This document shows positions 34,810 to 42,754 of a stretch of 64,000 nucleotides of DNA, one piece after another. A program made the translations under genes and the position numbers. The stretch lies in the NCBI RefSeq assembly GCF_000368065.1, contig NZ_KB851204.1:214733-278732 (forward strand). The letters are read 5' to 3'. Position 1 is the first letter of the stretch; the number at the start of each line of letters is the position of its first letter. The DNA is from Acinetobacter seifertii. Lineage in GTDB: Bacteria > Pseudomonadota > Gammaproteobacteria > Pseudomonadales > Moraxellaceae. The notes below the pieces were generated by a model. It saw only the letters and a program-made list of their open reading frames with translations. It was not told the origin of the DNA and ran no database searches.

Positions 34810-36210
34810 TTATTCATGCTCGTTGTGTTGAGGAGCATTGTATTTAAAGCCTTTGGTCTTGTAAGCAAGATAACCTACACCAACCACTGCCCAAGCCAAG
34901 CCAATTTGTAAAGCAAGCTTGTCAATTTCCAACCACATTAGGAACACACTGGCAAAACCAAGTGTCGGTACAATAATGTAATTAATAATATCTTTAACAG
35001 ATTTGTTTTTACCATCTCTAAGCGCATAACGCGAAATTACAGAGAAGTTTACAAAACTAAAAGCAGTTAAGGCCCCGAAACTAATTAAGTTAACAATATG
35101 TTCAAGGTCTAAAAAGCCAGCAGACAGCGCAACTACACCAACAATAAGAATGTTGTAAGTTGGAGTATGTAATCTTGGGCTAATATGACCAAACAACTTT
35201 TTATTGATAACGCCATCACGTCCCATAACATACATTAAGCGAGATACACCAGCATGTGCTGAAATACCCGATGCCATTACTGCAACCACGGCAAAGTATA
35301 AAACTAATGTTTTAAATGCAATGCTACCAATTGCTGCAACCATCACAGGTTGTGATTCATCTAAAGGTTTAAAGTACGTAGTAGGGTTGCTCGGGAAATA
35401 CAGCTGGATAAAGTAAGTGCTTATGATAAAAATGACACCAGCAAGAAGTGCTGTTGAAAAAATCGCTTTTGGAAGTGTTTTTTCTGCATCTTTTGTTTCT
35501 TCGGCAAGTGAAGATAAAGCATCAAAACCTGTAAAAGAAAAGCACAGTACCGTTGCACCACCAATCAAAGCACTAATAGAGGTCATATCATTCCAAAAAG
35601 GAGTGAGTGACCATAATTCAGCCTTATCCGGATTTAGCGTACCGTCAGCATATACACCTTGGGTAAGCAAGGTATACACTTGATAAACAAAGTAAAAAAT
35701 AACACCAAGTTGAATAACTACAATTGTACTGTTAAAGCGAGCAACAAAACGTGCGCCGAATAAGTTAATAACAGTCATTAATGCAGTTAAGCCAATAACC
35801 CATAACCAATTATTTACTTCCGGAAACAATGCTCTTAAATAAATATCGGCCAAAATGATATTGACGAGTGGTGAAAGTAAATAGTCTAGCCAAGATGACC
35901 AACCCACCATAAAACCAACATTAGGGTGAATTGACTTTTGGGCATAGGTGTATGCTGATCCTGAAGAAGGATAGCGTTTGATCATGTGTCCATAACTGAT
36001 TGACGTCAATAAAATTGCAACTAACGCAAAAATATAAGAAGTAGGTACATGACCACCACTTCGTTCTGATACTAAACCAAAAGTATCAAATAAAGTTAAT
36101 GGTTGAATATAAGCTAAACCAATAATAATGATGTGCCATAGCACAAGATTCTTTTGGAGCTTAGCTGTTGGTTTAGTCCCAGATAAGTTTGTCAACGGCG
36201 TTATCCTCAT
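34810..36210 (-). CDS. APC-superfamily amino acid/polyamine permease (PuuP-like)
   Basis: This 466-residue inner-membrane transporter has about twelve hydrophobic segments. Its N-terminal part, with LAYIQPLTLFDTFGLVSERSGGHVPTSY, ISYGHMIKRYPSSGSAYTYAQ and HPNVGFMVGWSSWLDYLL, is strikingly like the putrescine importer PuuP, and CFSFTGFDALSSLAEET and GVSRLMYVMGRDGV follow as in that branch. Putrescine or a related amine is thus the likely substrate, but transport specificity in this family cannot be fixed from sequence alone. No putrescine catabolic genes are adjacent. It is transcribed alone, convergent with the flavodoxin gene. Confidence 0.87.
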   Translation of the reverse strand: MRITPLTNLSGTKPTAKLQKNLVLWHIIIIGLAYIQPLTLFDTFGLVSERSGGHVPTSYIFALVAILLTSISYGHMIKRYPSSGSAYTYAQKSIHPNVGFMVGWSSWLDYLLSPLVNIILADIYLRALFPEVNNWLWVIGLTALMTVINLFGARFVARFNSTIVVIQLGVIFYFVYQVYTLLTQGVYADGTLNPDKAELWSLTPFWNDMTSISALIGGATVLCFSFTGFDALSSLAEETKDAEKTLPKAIFSTALLAGVIFIISTYFIQLYFPSNPTTYFKPLDESQPVMVAAIGSIAFKTLVLYFAVVAVMASGISAHAGVSRLMYVMGRDGVINKKLFGHISPRLHTPTYNILIVGVVALSAGFLDLEHIVNLISFGALTAFSFVNFSVISRYALRDGKNKSVKDIINYIIVPTLGFASVFLMWLEIDKLALQIGLAWAVVGVGYLAYKTKGFKYNAPQHNEHE

Positions 36211-36396
36211 AATCGTTGATCAAGGATCAGCTTGGTGTTAAGGATCGTTTGAGACGAACGATCCCCCCTACATAAAAGATAAAGTGCGCCAATCTATCCT
36301 AAATTGATGCAAATTGTCAGTACTTTCGTGGAATTTTTAGCAAATTTTTTGCCATATTTCCAAAGAAAATGATGAATAAAAATTCATAGATATAAA

Positions 36397-36429
36397 AAAG
36401 GTCTGATTTATCATAAAAATCAGACCTTT
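36397..36429 (-). terminator. Intrinsic terminator of the SCP2-alcohol dehydrogenase operon
   Basis: Stem AAAGGTCTGATTT/AAATCAGACCTTT with a 7-base loop, followed by a T-tract on the minus strand, 30 bp after the dehydrogenase stop. Confidence 0.9.
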
Positions 36430-36459
36430 AAGTTTTACTTTAAATATCTAAAACTTAAG

Positions 36460-37644
36460 TTACCAAGCTTTTTGTAAGATCTCGCGTATGTCTTTTAAGC
36501 TTGCTTCCTTAGGATTATAAATAATAGAGCCATCATTTAGTGCTTTTTCAGCAACTTCATCAAGTTGAGCTTCAGTAACCTTACCAGTTTCGCGCAAGGT
36601 ACGAGGTAACTTGGTTAGGCTAAACAAGCGATCACGCATTGCTAGAATAGTCGTAATTGCTCTATCTGCACGTTGGGTTGCTGGAGTTTGGGCATAAATA
36701 TCTGCACCAGCTAGAGGTAATAGTAACTCACCAATTTTCTGACCATTTACTTGTTTGTTGTATTCAAGCACATAAGGTAAGAATAGGTTCATACATAAAC
36801 CGTGGGGCAGGTGAGCGACCGCACCTAATGCATGTCCTAAAGAGTGTACAAGACCTACCATCGAATTGGAAAATGCGATACCTGCCATTGTGGAAGCTTG
36901 TGCAAGCTCTAAACGACCTTGTGAGTCATTTGGATTTTCTAAAACGTTAAATAGATTTTCGCTAATCTTTTTAATACCTGCACTCGCATAAGCATCGCTG
37001 AGTGGATTGGCTGCCATACATGTATATGCTTCCACACAGTGTGTTAATGCATCCATACCAGTCATTGCCGTCAAGTGAGGTGGCAATGTTAATGTCATGC
37101 GTGGATCTAAGATTGCAGCATGTGGCATTAAATAGTATGAAGCAAATGCCAATTTAACATTCTTTTGTGTGTCGGAAACCACCGCAACCATAGTCACTTC
37201 TGAACCTGTACCTGAAGTGGTCGGAATCACAAAAAATGGCTTTAACGGTTTTGGTAGGTTATGAGCGCCAGAATATTGAAGAAGGTCATTTCCACCTTCT
37301 GAGACTAAAATATTGGTTGCTTTAGAGGTGTCAATAACAGAGCCACCACCAACAGCAATAATCGCATCACATTTATTTGTGCGATAAGCTTCAGCAGCAA
37401 GACGAACTACTTCAAGACTTGAGTCTGGTGGGACATCATCAAAAACATGACCAATCACCGCATCAGTCGTGCTAAATGCAGCTTCAATAGGGTTGAGTAA
37501 GCCATTTGCACGGACACCTTTATCTGTAATGATAAGTGGACGCTTTGCACCTAAAGTTGCAAGTTCAAACGGAATATGTTCTAAAGCAGCATTACCGGCA
37601 ATGACTTTTACAGGACAAAAGAATTCGTAATATGGTTTAGCCAT
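36460..37644 (-). CDS. Iron-containing (group III) alcohol dehydrogenase
   Basis: This 394-residue enzyme has the Rossmann-like NAD-binding half with AVGGGSVIDTSKA (about residues 95-107) and PTTSGTGSEVT, and the helical metal-binding half with MDALTHCVEAY and HSLGHALGAVAHLPHG, which carry the Asp and His ligands of the iron. Family members oxidise or reduce alcohols and aldehydes. Its only clue to substrate is the upstream SCP2-domain gene, one base away, which suggests a hydrophobic or lipid-derived alcohol. Both genes are probably expressed from one promoter upstream of the SCP2 gene. Length is normal for the family. Confidence 0.93.
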   Translation of the reverse strand: MAKPYYEFFCPVKVIAGNAALEHIPFELATLGAKRPLIITDKGVRANGLLNPIEAAFSTTDAVIGHVFDDVPPDSSLEVVRLAAEAYRTNKCDAIIAVGGGSVIDTSKATNILVSEGGNDLLQYSGAHNLPKPLKPFFVIPTTSGTGSEVTMVAVVSDTQKNVKLAFASYYLMPHAAILDPRMTLTLPPHLTAMTGMDALTHCVEAYTCMAANPLSDAYASAGIKKISENLFNVLENPNDSQGRLELAQASTMAGIAFSNSMVGLVHSLGHALGAVAHLPHGLCMNLFLPYVLEYNKQVNGQKIGELLLPLAGADIYAQTPATQRADRAITTILAMRDRLFSLTKLPRTLRETGKVTEAQLDEVAEKALNDGSIIYNPKEASLKDIREILQKAW

Positions 37645-37645
37645 G

Positions 37646-38179
37646 TTATGCGCTCCGCTTGAAGTAAGACTTAGCTACTTTTAAGTAAATATTTGCAGCT
37701 TCGTTGAATTTTTCTTTTAGGGTGAGTTCGGTTGGATATTCTTTAACTGCAAGTGACGCTACCAATTTTGGTAAAATGAGAGATTCCATTTTATTTAGGC
37801 AGCGCACTAAACGAATTGCTGCGGATACATCGCCATCAGCAATCATGCGGTCATTTGCAAATGCTTGAGCGGTACTTTCCTGAAAAGAGAACACCAAAAA
37901 TGCATGTGTCACATGCTTAAAAGTGATGGTTAAATCAGGTTTTTTTTCCGCTCTTTTCAGCAGTTCTAATTGTTTATCTTCTGTCACTCGTGCAAAAAAT
38001 GCTGGTCCATTTGGGAAAACATTCATTGAAAGTACAAAGTGAACAGGAAATTTAGACACTTCCTCTTGTATTTCACTATCAACCTGACTTGCCATGACTA
38101 AGCCTCGACCAACAACGTCCATCATGAGCTTAACGTAGGCAAGTTGCAGAGTGGGCTTTACAGCTTTTGTCGAAATCAC
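37646..38179 (-). CDS. SCP2 sterol-carrier-domain protein
   Basis: This 177-residue soluble protein resembles the SCP2 sterol-carrier fold, with KPDLTITFKHVTHAFLVFSFQESTAQAFANDRMIADGDVSAAIRLVRCLNKMESLILP in its centre as in SCP2-like lipid-binding proteins. It has no signal peptide. The start is GTG at 38179, six bases after AAGGGA. The stop is one base from the alcohol dehydrogenase start, so translation is coupled and the pair likely handles the same hydrophobic substrate. A perfect 18-bp palindrome lies 36 bp upstream. Confidence 0.78.
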   Translation of the reverse strand: MISTKAVKPTLQLAYVKLMMDVVGRGLVMASQVDSEIQEEVSKFPVHFVLSMNVFPNGPAFFARVTEDKQLELLKRAEKKPDLTITFKHVTHAFLVFSFQESTAQAFANDRMIADGDVSAAIRLVRCLNKMESLILPKLVASLAVKEYPTELTLKEKFNEAANIYLKVAKSYFKRSA

Positions 38180-38214
38180 TTGCTATCCCTTCTTAAAATT
38201 ATGCAAAAGCAAAT

Positions 38215-38232
38215 TTAGAGTAATTACTCTAA
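38215..38232. promoter_or_regulatory. Perfect 18-bp palindrome upstream of the SCP2 gene
   Basis: TTAGAGTAATTACTCTAA is a perfect uninterrupted palindrome 36 bp before the GTG start of the SCP2-dehydrogenase pair and downstream of the lipB stop. Such a site suits a dimeric regulator; which one is unknown. Confidence 0.55.
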
Positions 38233-38259
38233 TATATTTTTATTCCATCTCAAAATCAT

Positions 38260-38913
38260 TTATTCAATTTTGACTTCAGGGTCATTAAAGTGACCAGATG
38301 TCTTAATATACTCAATAAAGTCCTGACAAAGTTGTTCAAATGATGGATATGGAGTCACCAAATCTTGTATGCGAACCATTTCCAAACCAGCATAACCGCA
38401 TGGGTTAATTGTTTGAAAACCAGTTAATGCACAGTCTAGGTTTAAGGCTAGACCATGATAACTACGACCACGACGAATTTTGAAACCTAAGGAACCTATT
38501 TTTCTGTCATTTACATATACACCTGGAGCATCAGGTTTTGCATATGCTTCAATATTATATTTCTTTAAAACATCTATCATAAATTGTTCAGCAAAACTGA
38601 CTAATGTACGCACATTCCACTTCAGACGATTAAGATCAAACATGAAGTAAGCAACGAGTTGACCAGGTCCATGCCATGTCACTTGCCCACCACGGTCAGT
38701 TTGAACCACAGGAATGTTAGATGGAATTAGAATATGCTCAGGTTTTCCTGCCTGACCTTGAGTTAGAACTTCGTGATGCTGGAGTAACCACAGCTCATCG
38801 GGTGTATTTTCATCACGTTGATTAGTCAGGTTTTTCATCAATTCGAATTTGCTTTGATAATCTTGTAAATCGTTCCACTGACGAATAATCAAAGTGGGTT
38901 TATCAAGGCTCAT
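38260..38913 (-). CDS. lipB: Octanoyl-[ACP]:protein octanoyltransferase LipB
   Basis: LipB moves octanoyl groups from ACP to the lipoyl domains of 2-oxoacid dehydrogenases such as SucB in this window. The 217-residue protein shows RGGQVTWHGPGQLVAYFMFDL (about residues 73-93), the Lys-containing KIGSLGFKIRRG and the active-site Cys in NPCGYAGLEM. It lies downstream of the ybeD-like gene on the same strand with 180 bp between, a gene order (ybeD-lipB) conserved in gammaproteobacteria. Complete and normal length. Confidence 0.96.
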   Translation of the reverse strand: MSLDKPTLIIRQWNDLQDYQSKFELMKNLTNQRDENTPDELWLLQHHEVLTQGQAGKPEHILIPSNIPVVQTDRGGQVTWHGPGQLVAYFMFDLNRLKWNVRTLVSFAEQFMIDVLKKYNIEAYAKPDAPGVYVNDRKIGSLGFKIRRGRSYHGLALNLDCALTGFQTINPCGYAGLEMVRIQDLVTPYPSFEQLCQDFIEYIKTSGHFNDPEVKIE

Positions 38914-39094
38914 TAAACATTTTCCTGTGCGATGTACTTAACAGAAGAGCAACTTCACTTTTAGGTTGTGAAAATATGCTCTTGATGAGTTTAAAGTATT
39001 TTGCTTAAACGATTCTAAATATTTGTAATTATTTATAATAAGCTTGATAGAAATAAAAATGCCATGACACGAAATTTGTCATGGCATCTTAAAA

Positions 39095-39382
39095 TTAAAG
39101 TGCAGTTCTGATCTGCGGGCAAGCAGCCAAGTCTGCATACAAAGCATGAACTTGTTCCAATTCATCAAAACGTAATTGTGCGGTTAATGAATGGTATTTG
39201 CCTGTACGAGATTCTTGTACTTTTAACGTTGATTGGTCAAAGTCAGGAAAATGTTTCACTAGAATATCAACTACAGCTATACGTAATTCTTCACCCGCAT
39301 CGCCAATCAGTTTAATTGGATAGTCCATTGGAAATACCCAAAGGTCTTCACGGAGTTCGCGAGATGGAGTGCGGTCTAACAT
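39095..39382 (-). CDS. YbeD-like (DUF493/UPF0250) protein
   Basis: This 95-residue protein has the ACT-like fold typical of YbeD: WVFPMDYPIKLIGDAGEELRIAVVDILVKHFPDFD with the strand-helix pattern, then YHSLTAQLRFDELEQVHALYADL. Function is unknown, with a proposed role in lipoic-acid-linked or regulatory small-molecule binding because it neighbours lipB. The ATG at 39382 is chosen because GAGG lies six bases before it; upstream in-frame ATG codons at 39415, 39412, 39397 and 39394 would extend into the hairpin region 39401-39426. Confidence 0.88.
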   Translation of the reverse strand: MLDRTPSRELREDLWVFPMDYPIKLIGDAGEELRIAVVDILVKHFPDFDQSTLKVQESRTGKYHSLTAQLRFDELEQVHALYADLAACPQIRTAL

Positions 39383-39400
39383 AAGTAACCTCATCATGTG

Positions 39401-39426
39401 AAACGCCTGCATCATCGCAGGCGTTT
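39401..39426 (-). terminator. Hairpin between rpoD and the ybeD-like gene
   Basis: Perfect 10-bp stem AAACGCCTGC/GCAGGCGTTT with loop ATCATC. It sits about 55 bp after the rpoD stop and 19 bp before the ybeD-like start codon. No long T-tract follows, so it may act as a processing site or weak terminator. Confidence 0.5.
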
Positions 39427-39479
39427 GTAGCTCTTTCTATTAAATGGGGACTAGTACCGAAATTTCAAGATTTCAGAAC

Positions 39480-41366
39480 TTAGTCATTCTCTAAGAAAGA
39501 ACGCAAGTGTTCAGAACGAGAAGGGTGACGTAATTTACGTAATGCTTTCGCCTCGATTTGACGAATACGTTCACGCGTTACATCAAACTGTTTACCAACT
39601 TCTTCTAAAGTATGGTCAGTTGGCATATCGATACCAAAACGCATTTTCAATACTTTAGCTTCACGTTCAGTTAAGTTTTCTAGAACTTCACGAGTTGCTT
39701 CTTTTAAGCCTTCTGAAGTCGCAGCATCAATTGGAGAAGTGATGTTCTGGTCTTCAATAAAGTCCCCAAGATGCGAATCTTCATCATCACCAATTGGAGT
39801 TTCCATTGAAATAGGTTCTTTAGCAATTTTAAGAACCTTACGAACTTTAACTTCATCCATTTCCAAACGTTCACCTAACTCTTCTGGAGTAGGTTCACGG
39901 CCCATTTCCTGCAATAACTGACGAGAAACACGGTTAATCTTGTTAATCGTTTCAATCATATGTACAGGAATACGAATTGTACGTGCTTGGTCTGCGATAG
40001 AACGGGTAATTGCCTGACGAATCCACCAAGTTGCATAAGTCGAGAATTTATAACCGCGACGGTATTCAAACTTGTCTACAGCTTTCATCAAGCCAATGTT
40101 CCCTTCTTGAATCAAGTCAAGGAACTGTAAACCACGGTTGGTGTATTTCTTCGCAATCGAAATTACCAAACGAAGGTTAGCTTCTACCATTTCTTTTTTA
40201 GCACGACGAGCTTTGGCTTCACCAATCGCCATACGTTTAGAAATATCTTTAATTTCAGCAACGCTTAAATTAAGTTCTTTCTCAATATCTGCAATCTTTT
40301 GCTGGAATGCTAGAACATCTGGACGAACTTTTTCTAAATGCGCCTTAATTTCAGCAGGAGCTTTAGCAATTTGTTCATCTAACCAAGCTGGATTAGATTC
40401 TTGTTTTGGGAAAGATGTACGGAATTGAGTACGATCCATACGACCACGACGTACTGCATAACGCATAATTTCACGTTCATTAGCACGGATTTGTTCGTGA
40501 GTGCCACGAATCATTTCTGAAATGATGTCAAATAAACGTGGAGTAAATTTAAACATCATGAATACAGTTGCCAAAGACTCAAGTGCTTCATTTGCTTCAC
40601 GGCTATTACGGCCATGTTTTTCAATAATAGCTTTTGTTTGAGTCCATGCTGCTTCTAATTCAGTAAAACGAACTTTTGCAACTTCTGGGTCAGGACCTGA
40701 ATCACCTTCAGAGTCATCATCACCTTCAGATTCTTCTTCCTCATCGTCATCATCAAGCTTAACTTCTTTTGTTGATTTTGAAGATGATTCGTCTTCTTCC
40801 TCAAGTTCCTCAACGTCTTCCAAAACTTCAGGAATATCTTCATCAGTTTCAGGATCGAGGTAACCAGATAAAATATCTGCAAGACGACGTTCGCCAGTTA
40901 AAAAATCATTATATTCTTTTAATACAACTTCAACCGCATTTGGCCAGTAAGCAATTGAATTCAGGACATCACGAATCCCTTCTTCAATACGTTTGGCAAT
41001 GCTGATTTCACCTTCACGGGTTAATAGTTCTACTGTACCCATTTCACGCATGTACATACGTACAGGGTCTGTCGTACGTCCAGGCTCATTTTCAACCGAT
41101 GCAAGTACGGCAGCAGCTTCTTCTTCAGCAACTTCATCTGCTGTGTCAGTTGACTCACCGAACATAGTATCGTCAGATTCAGGTGCACGCTCGTGTACAG
41201 GAATACCAACGTCTTGAAGCATCTGAATAATGTCTTCAATCTGTTCGCTTTCAGTAATCGAGTCCGGCAGATGATCGTTAACCTCAGCGTAAGTTAAGTA
41301 ACCTTGTTCTTTGCCTCGGCTAATCAGAGCCGCTACTTGAGAAGTAGGGGAATGCATATCGCTCAT
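39480..41366 (-). CDS. rpoD: RNA polymerase primary sigma factor (sigma70)
   Basis: RpoD directs RNA polymerase to housekeeping promoters. The 628-residue protein has region 1.1 (about 1-80), region 1.2 (DPVRMYMREMGTVELLTREGE), an acidic non-conserved stretch (about 175-230), regions 2.1-2.4 (NLRLVISIAKKYTNRGLQFLDLIQEG to RRGYKFSTYATWWIRQAITRSIADQARTIRIP), region 3 and region 4.2 (VTRERIRQIEAKALRKLRHP). The ATG at 41366 is used; a second ATG at codon 4 is equally possible. The upstream 358 bp separate it from the divergent small acidic gene. Confidence 0.98.
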   Translation of the reverse strand: MSDMHSPTSQVAALISRGKEQGYLTYAEVNDHLPDSITESEQIEDIIQMLQDVGIPVHERAPESDDTMFGESTDTADEVAEEEAAAVLASVENEPGRTTDPVRMYMREMGTVELLTREGEISIAKRIEEGIRDVLNSIAYWPNAVEVVLKEYNDFLTGERRLADILSGYLDPETDEDIPEVLEDVEELEEEDESSSKSTKEVKLDDDDEEEESEGDDDSEGDSGPDPEVAKVRFTELEAAWTQTKAIIEKHGRNSREANEALESLATVFMMFKFTPRLFDIISEMIRGTHEQIRANEREIMRYAVRRGRMDRTQFRTSFPKQESNPAWLDEQIAKAPAEIKAHLEKVRPDVLAFQQKIADIEKELNLSVAEIKDISKRMAIGEAKARRAKKEMVEANLRLVISIAKKYTNRGLQFLDLIQEGNIGLMKAVDKFEYRRGYKFSTYATWWIRQAITRSIADQARTIRIPVHMIETINKINRVSRQLLQEMGREPTPEELGERLEMDEVKVRKVLKIAKEPISMETPIGDDEDSHLGDFIEDQNITSPIDAATSEGLKEATREVLENLTEREAKVLKMRFGIDMPTDHTLEEVGKQFDVTRERIRQIEAKALRKLRHPSRSEHLRSFLEND

Positions 41367-41724
41367 CTTTGCTTACTCTTTGTTGAATCTGTGGCAGTGA
41401 AAAACCGTGCATGATAGCACAATTTGCTTGAAATGTTTTGGCTTTGATCGATGACCGTTAAATAAAAAATATCTTTGAATTCACGACTATTTTTTGAATA
41501 TTGGGCTAAAATCATTTTTTTCAAGTTTAAATCATAGAAAAATTTGTACAAATCTTCCCTTATCGAAAGATTATGGTGTTTTATAAATACACAATTTTTT
41601 GGGTGAAAAACAGTACAAATGAGCAATTAAATGAAAAAAATATAAATAAAACTTGACAAGGAAAAGTAAGAAAGATAAATAGCGGCTAGACCCATTCACA
41701 TTTTTTCATTATGAGGTAGTTTTA
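41367..41724. other. Intergenic region between rpoD and the small acidic gene
   Basis: The gap contains no coding sequence I can support. It carries the promoter of the divergent small gene at 41653-41681. The rpoD promoter must lie here, but only weak minus-strand matches are seen. The region is very AT-rich. Confidence 0.6.
41653..41681 (+). promoter_or_regulatory. Promoter of the small acidic gene
   Basis: Perfect TTGACA (41653-41658), 17-base spacer and TAAATA (41676-41681), giving a start about 35 bp before the GTG codon. Confidence 0.6.
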
Positions 41725-41931
41725 GTGTCTTCTACAGATTTTGAACTAGATGATAACTACGGCGATGATGATGATGTCGGTTTTGATGAGTCATCAGGCA
41801 AAATCAGTGCAAAAGAATCGTTGGAAAAACGTAGATTAATTGATGATCTATTGGCACAGCGTCGTTTAGAGCGTGAGTTAAAAGATTTCGATTATGATTT
41901 AGACGATGATGATCTTGATGATGAAGACTGA
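41725..41931 (+). CDS. Small acidic PA3496-family protein
   Basis: This 68-residue protein has two acidic clusters (DDNYGDDDD near the N-terminus, DDDDLDDED at the end) around a basic helix with KESLEKRRLIDDLLAQRRLERELKDF. The layout fits the PA3496 family of short proteins, annotated as putative envelope integrity proteins; the function is not established. The start is GTG at 41725, eight bases after GAGG. It has its own sigma70-type promoter, and the UPF0149 gene follows after 72 bp. Confidence 0.82.
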   Translation: MSSTDFELDDNYGDDDDVGFDESSGKISAKESLEKRRLIDDLLAQRRLERELKDFDYDLDDDDLDDED

Positions 41932-42003
41932 TCAAAACTAAATAGGGCATCGTCGGCTTAAGTGCTATGCTATCGTCAATTTCTTTTAAAGTCAGGTAAC
42001 ACA

Positions 42004-42528
42004 ATGAGTGCATTAGATTTAGACCAGTTAAGTGAATATCTAGATGGAGACCACAATGAGTATGGTCTAGACTTTGCTGCAACTCATGGTTTTTTATGTG
42101 CAATTGCAGTAGGTCCTCAATTTGACCGTTGGTTAGATGAATTATTTGATAGTAACCATAAAAAGGTTCCTGCTGAGATCATTCTTCAAATCAAACTTTG
42201 GTTAGAGTCGATTCGTCAAGATTTAGCAAATGAAAATGGAATTGAATTTCCATTTGAAGTTGAGGAAGCGGATGTTGAGTCAAGTCTAGGCGATTGGAGT
42301 GTTGGTTTTGTTGACGCAATGTTCTTAAACGAAGAAGCATGGTTTGCTCCTGAGTATGAAGAACAATTGGTTGATTTAACTTTACCGATCATGGTTTTTA
42401 GCGGAATTGATGAAGAAGATCCACAGATGGAATCTTTCCGTCGCAATGGACAGTTAATGGATGAACTGGCAGAAGAAATTCCAGATAATTTGAATGAATT
42501 ATATTTGATGTATCACACTCCAAATTAA
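42004..42528 (+). CDS. UPF0149 (YgfB/YecA-like) protein
   Basis: This 174-residue helical protein matches the UPF0149 family, with LSEYLDGDHNEYGLDFAATHGFLCAIAVGP near the N-terminus. Members such as YgfB have been linked to regulation of cell-wall recycling or antibiotic response in Pseudomonas, but its role here is unknown. It lacks the C-terminal SEC-C zinc motif of longer YecA proteins. The ATG at 42004 follows AGG by seven bases; an upstream ATG at 41962 has no ribosome-binding site. A terminator follows. Confidence 0.87.
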   Translation: MSALDLDQLSEYLDGDHNEYGLDFAATHGFLCAIAVGPQFDRWLDELFDSNHKKVPAEIILQIKLWLESIRQDLANENGIEFPFEVEEADVESSLGDWSVGFVDAMFLNEEAWFAPEYEEQLVDLTLPIMVFSGIDEEDPQMESFRRNGQLMDELAEEIPDNLNELYLMYHTPN

Positions 42529-42550
42529 TTTATTAGAAGAAATAATAAAT

Positions 42551-42574
42551 AACGTCCTTTCTAGGGCGTTTTTT
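42551..42574 (+). terminator. Intrinsic terminator after the UPF0149 gene
   Basis: Stem AACGTCC/GGGCGTT (one G-U pair), loop TTTCTA, followed by a T-tract. Confidence 0.82.
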
Positions 42575-42614
42575 ATGTTTTAATTATTTTTAATACATAA
42601 TTAAATATAATGTT

Positions 42615-42641
42615 TTGACATTAATTTTATTTCTATATAAT
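42615..42641 (+). promoter_or_regulatory. Promoter of the unknown lipoprotein gene
   Basis: Perfect TTGACA (42615-42620) and perfect TATAAT (42636-42641) separated by 15 bases, which is short of the optimum. The leader would be about 105 bases. Confidence 0.6.
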
Positions 42642-42754
42642 CACGTGCAAATTTTTTGATATCAATTTCTTAATCAAAAAATTAATTTATTTCGCCATGA
42701 ATATTTTTTATTGGTGATATGAAAATCTTTAATGCTTTAATAACGTGATTTAAT

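Noticed and set aside
41363..41626. 87-codon minus-strand frame upstream of rpoD
   Set aside because: Very AT-rich, overlaps the rpoD start, no ribosome-binding site and no similarity; it is the rpoD leader region.
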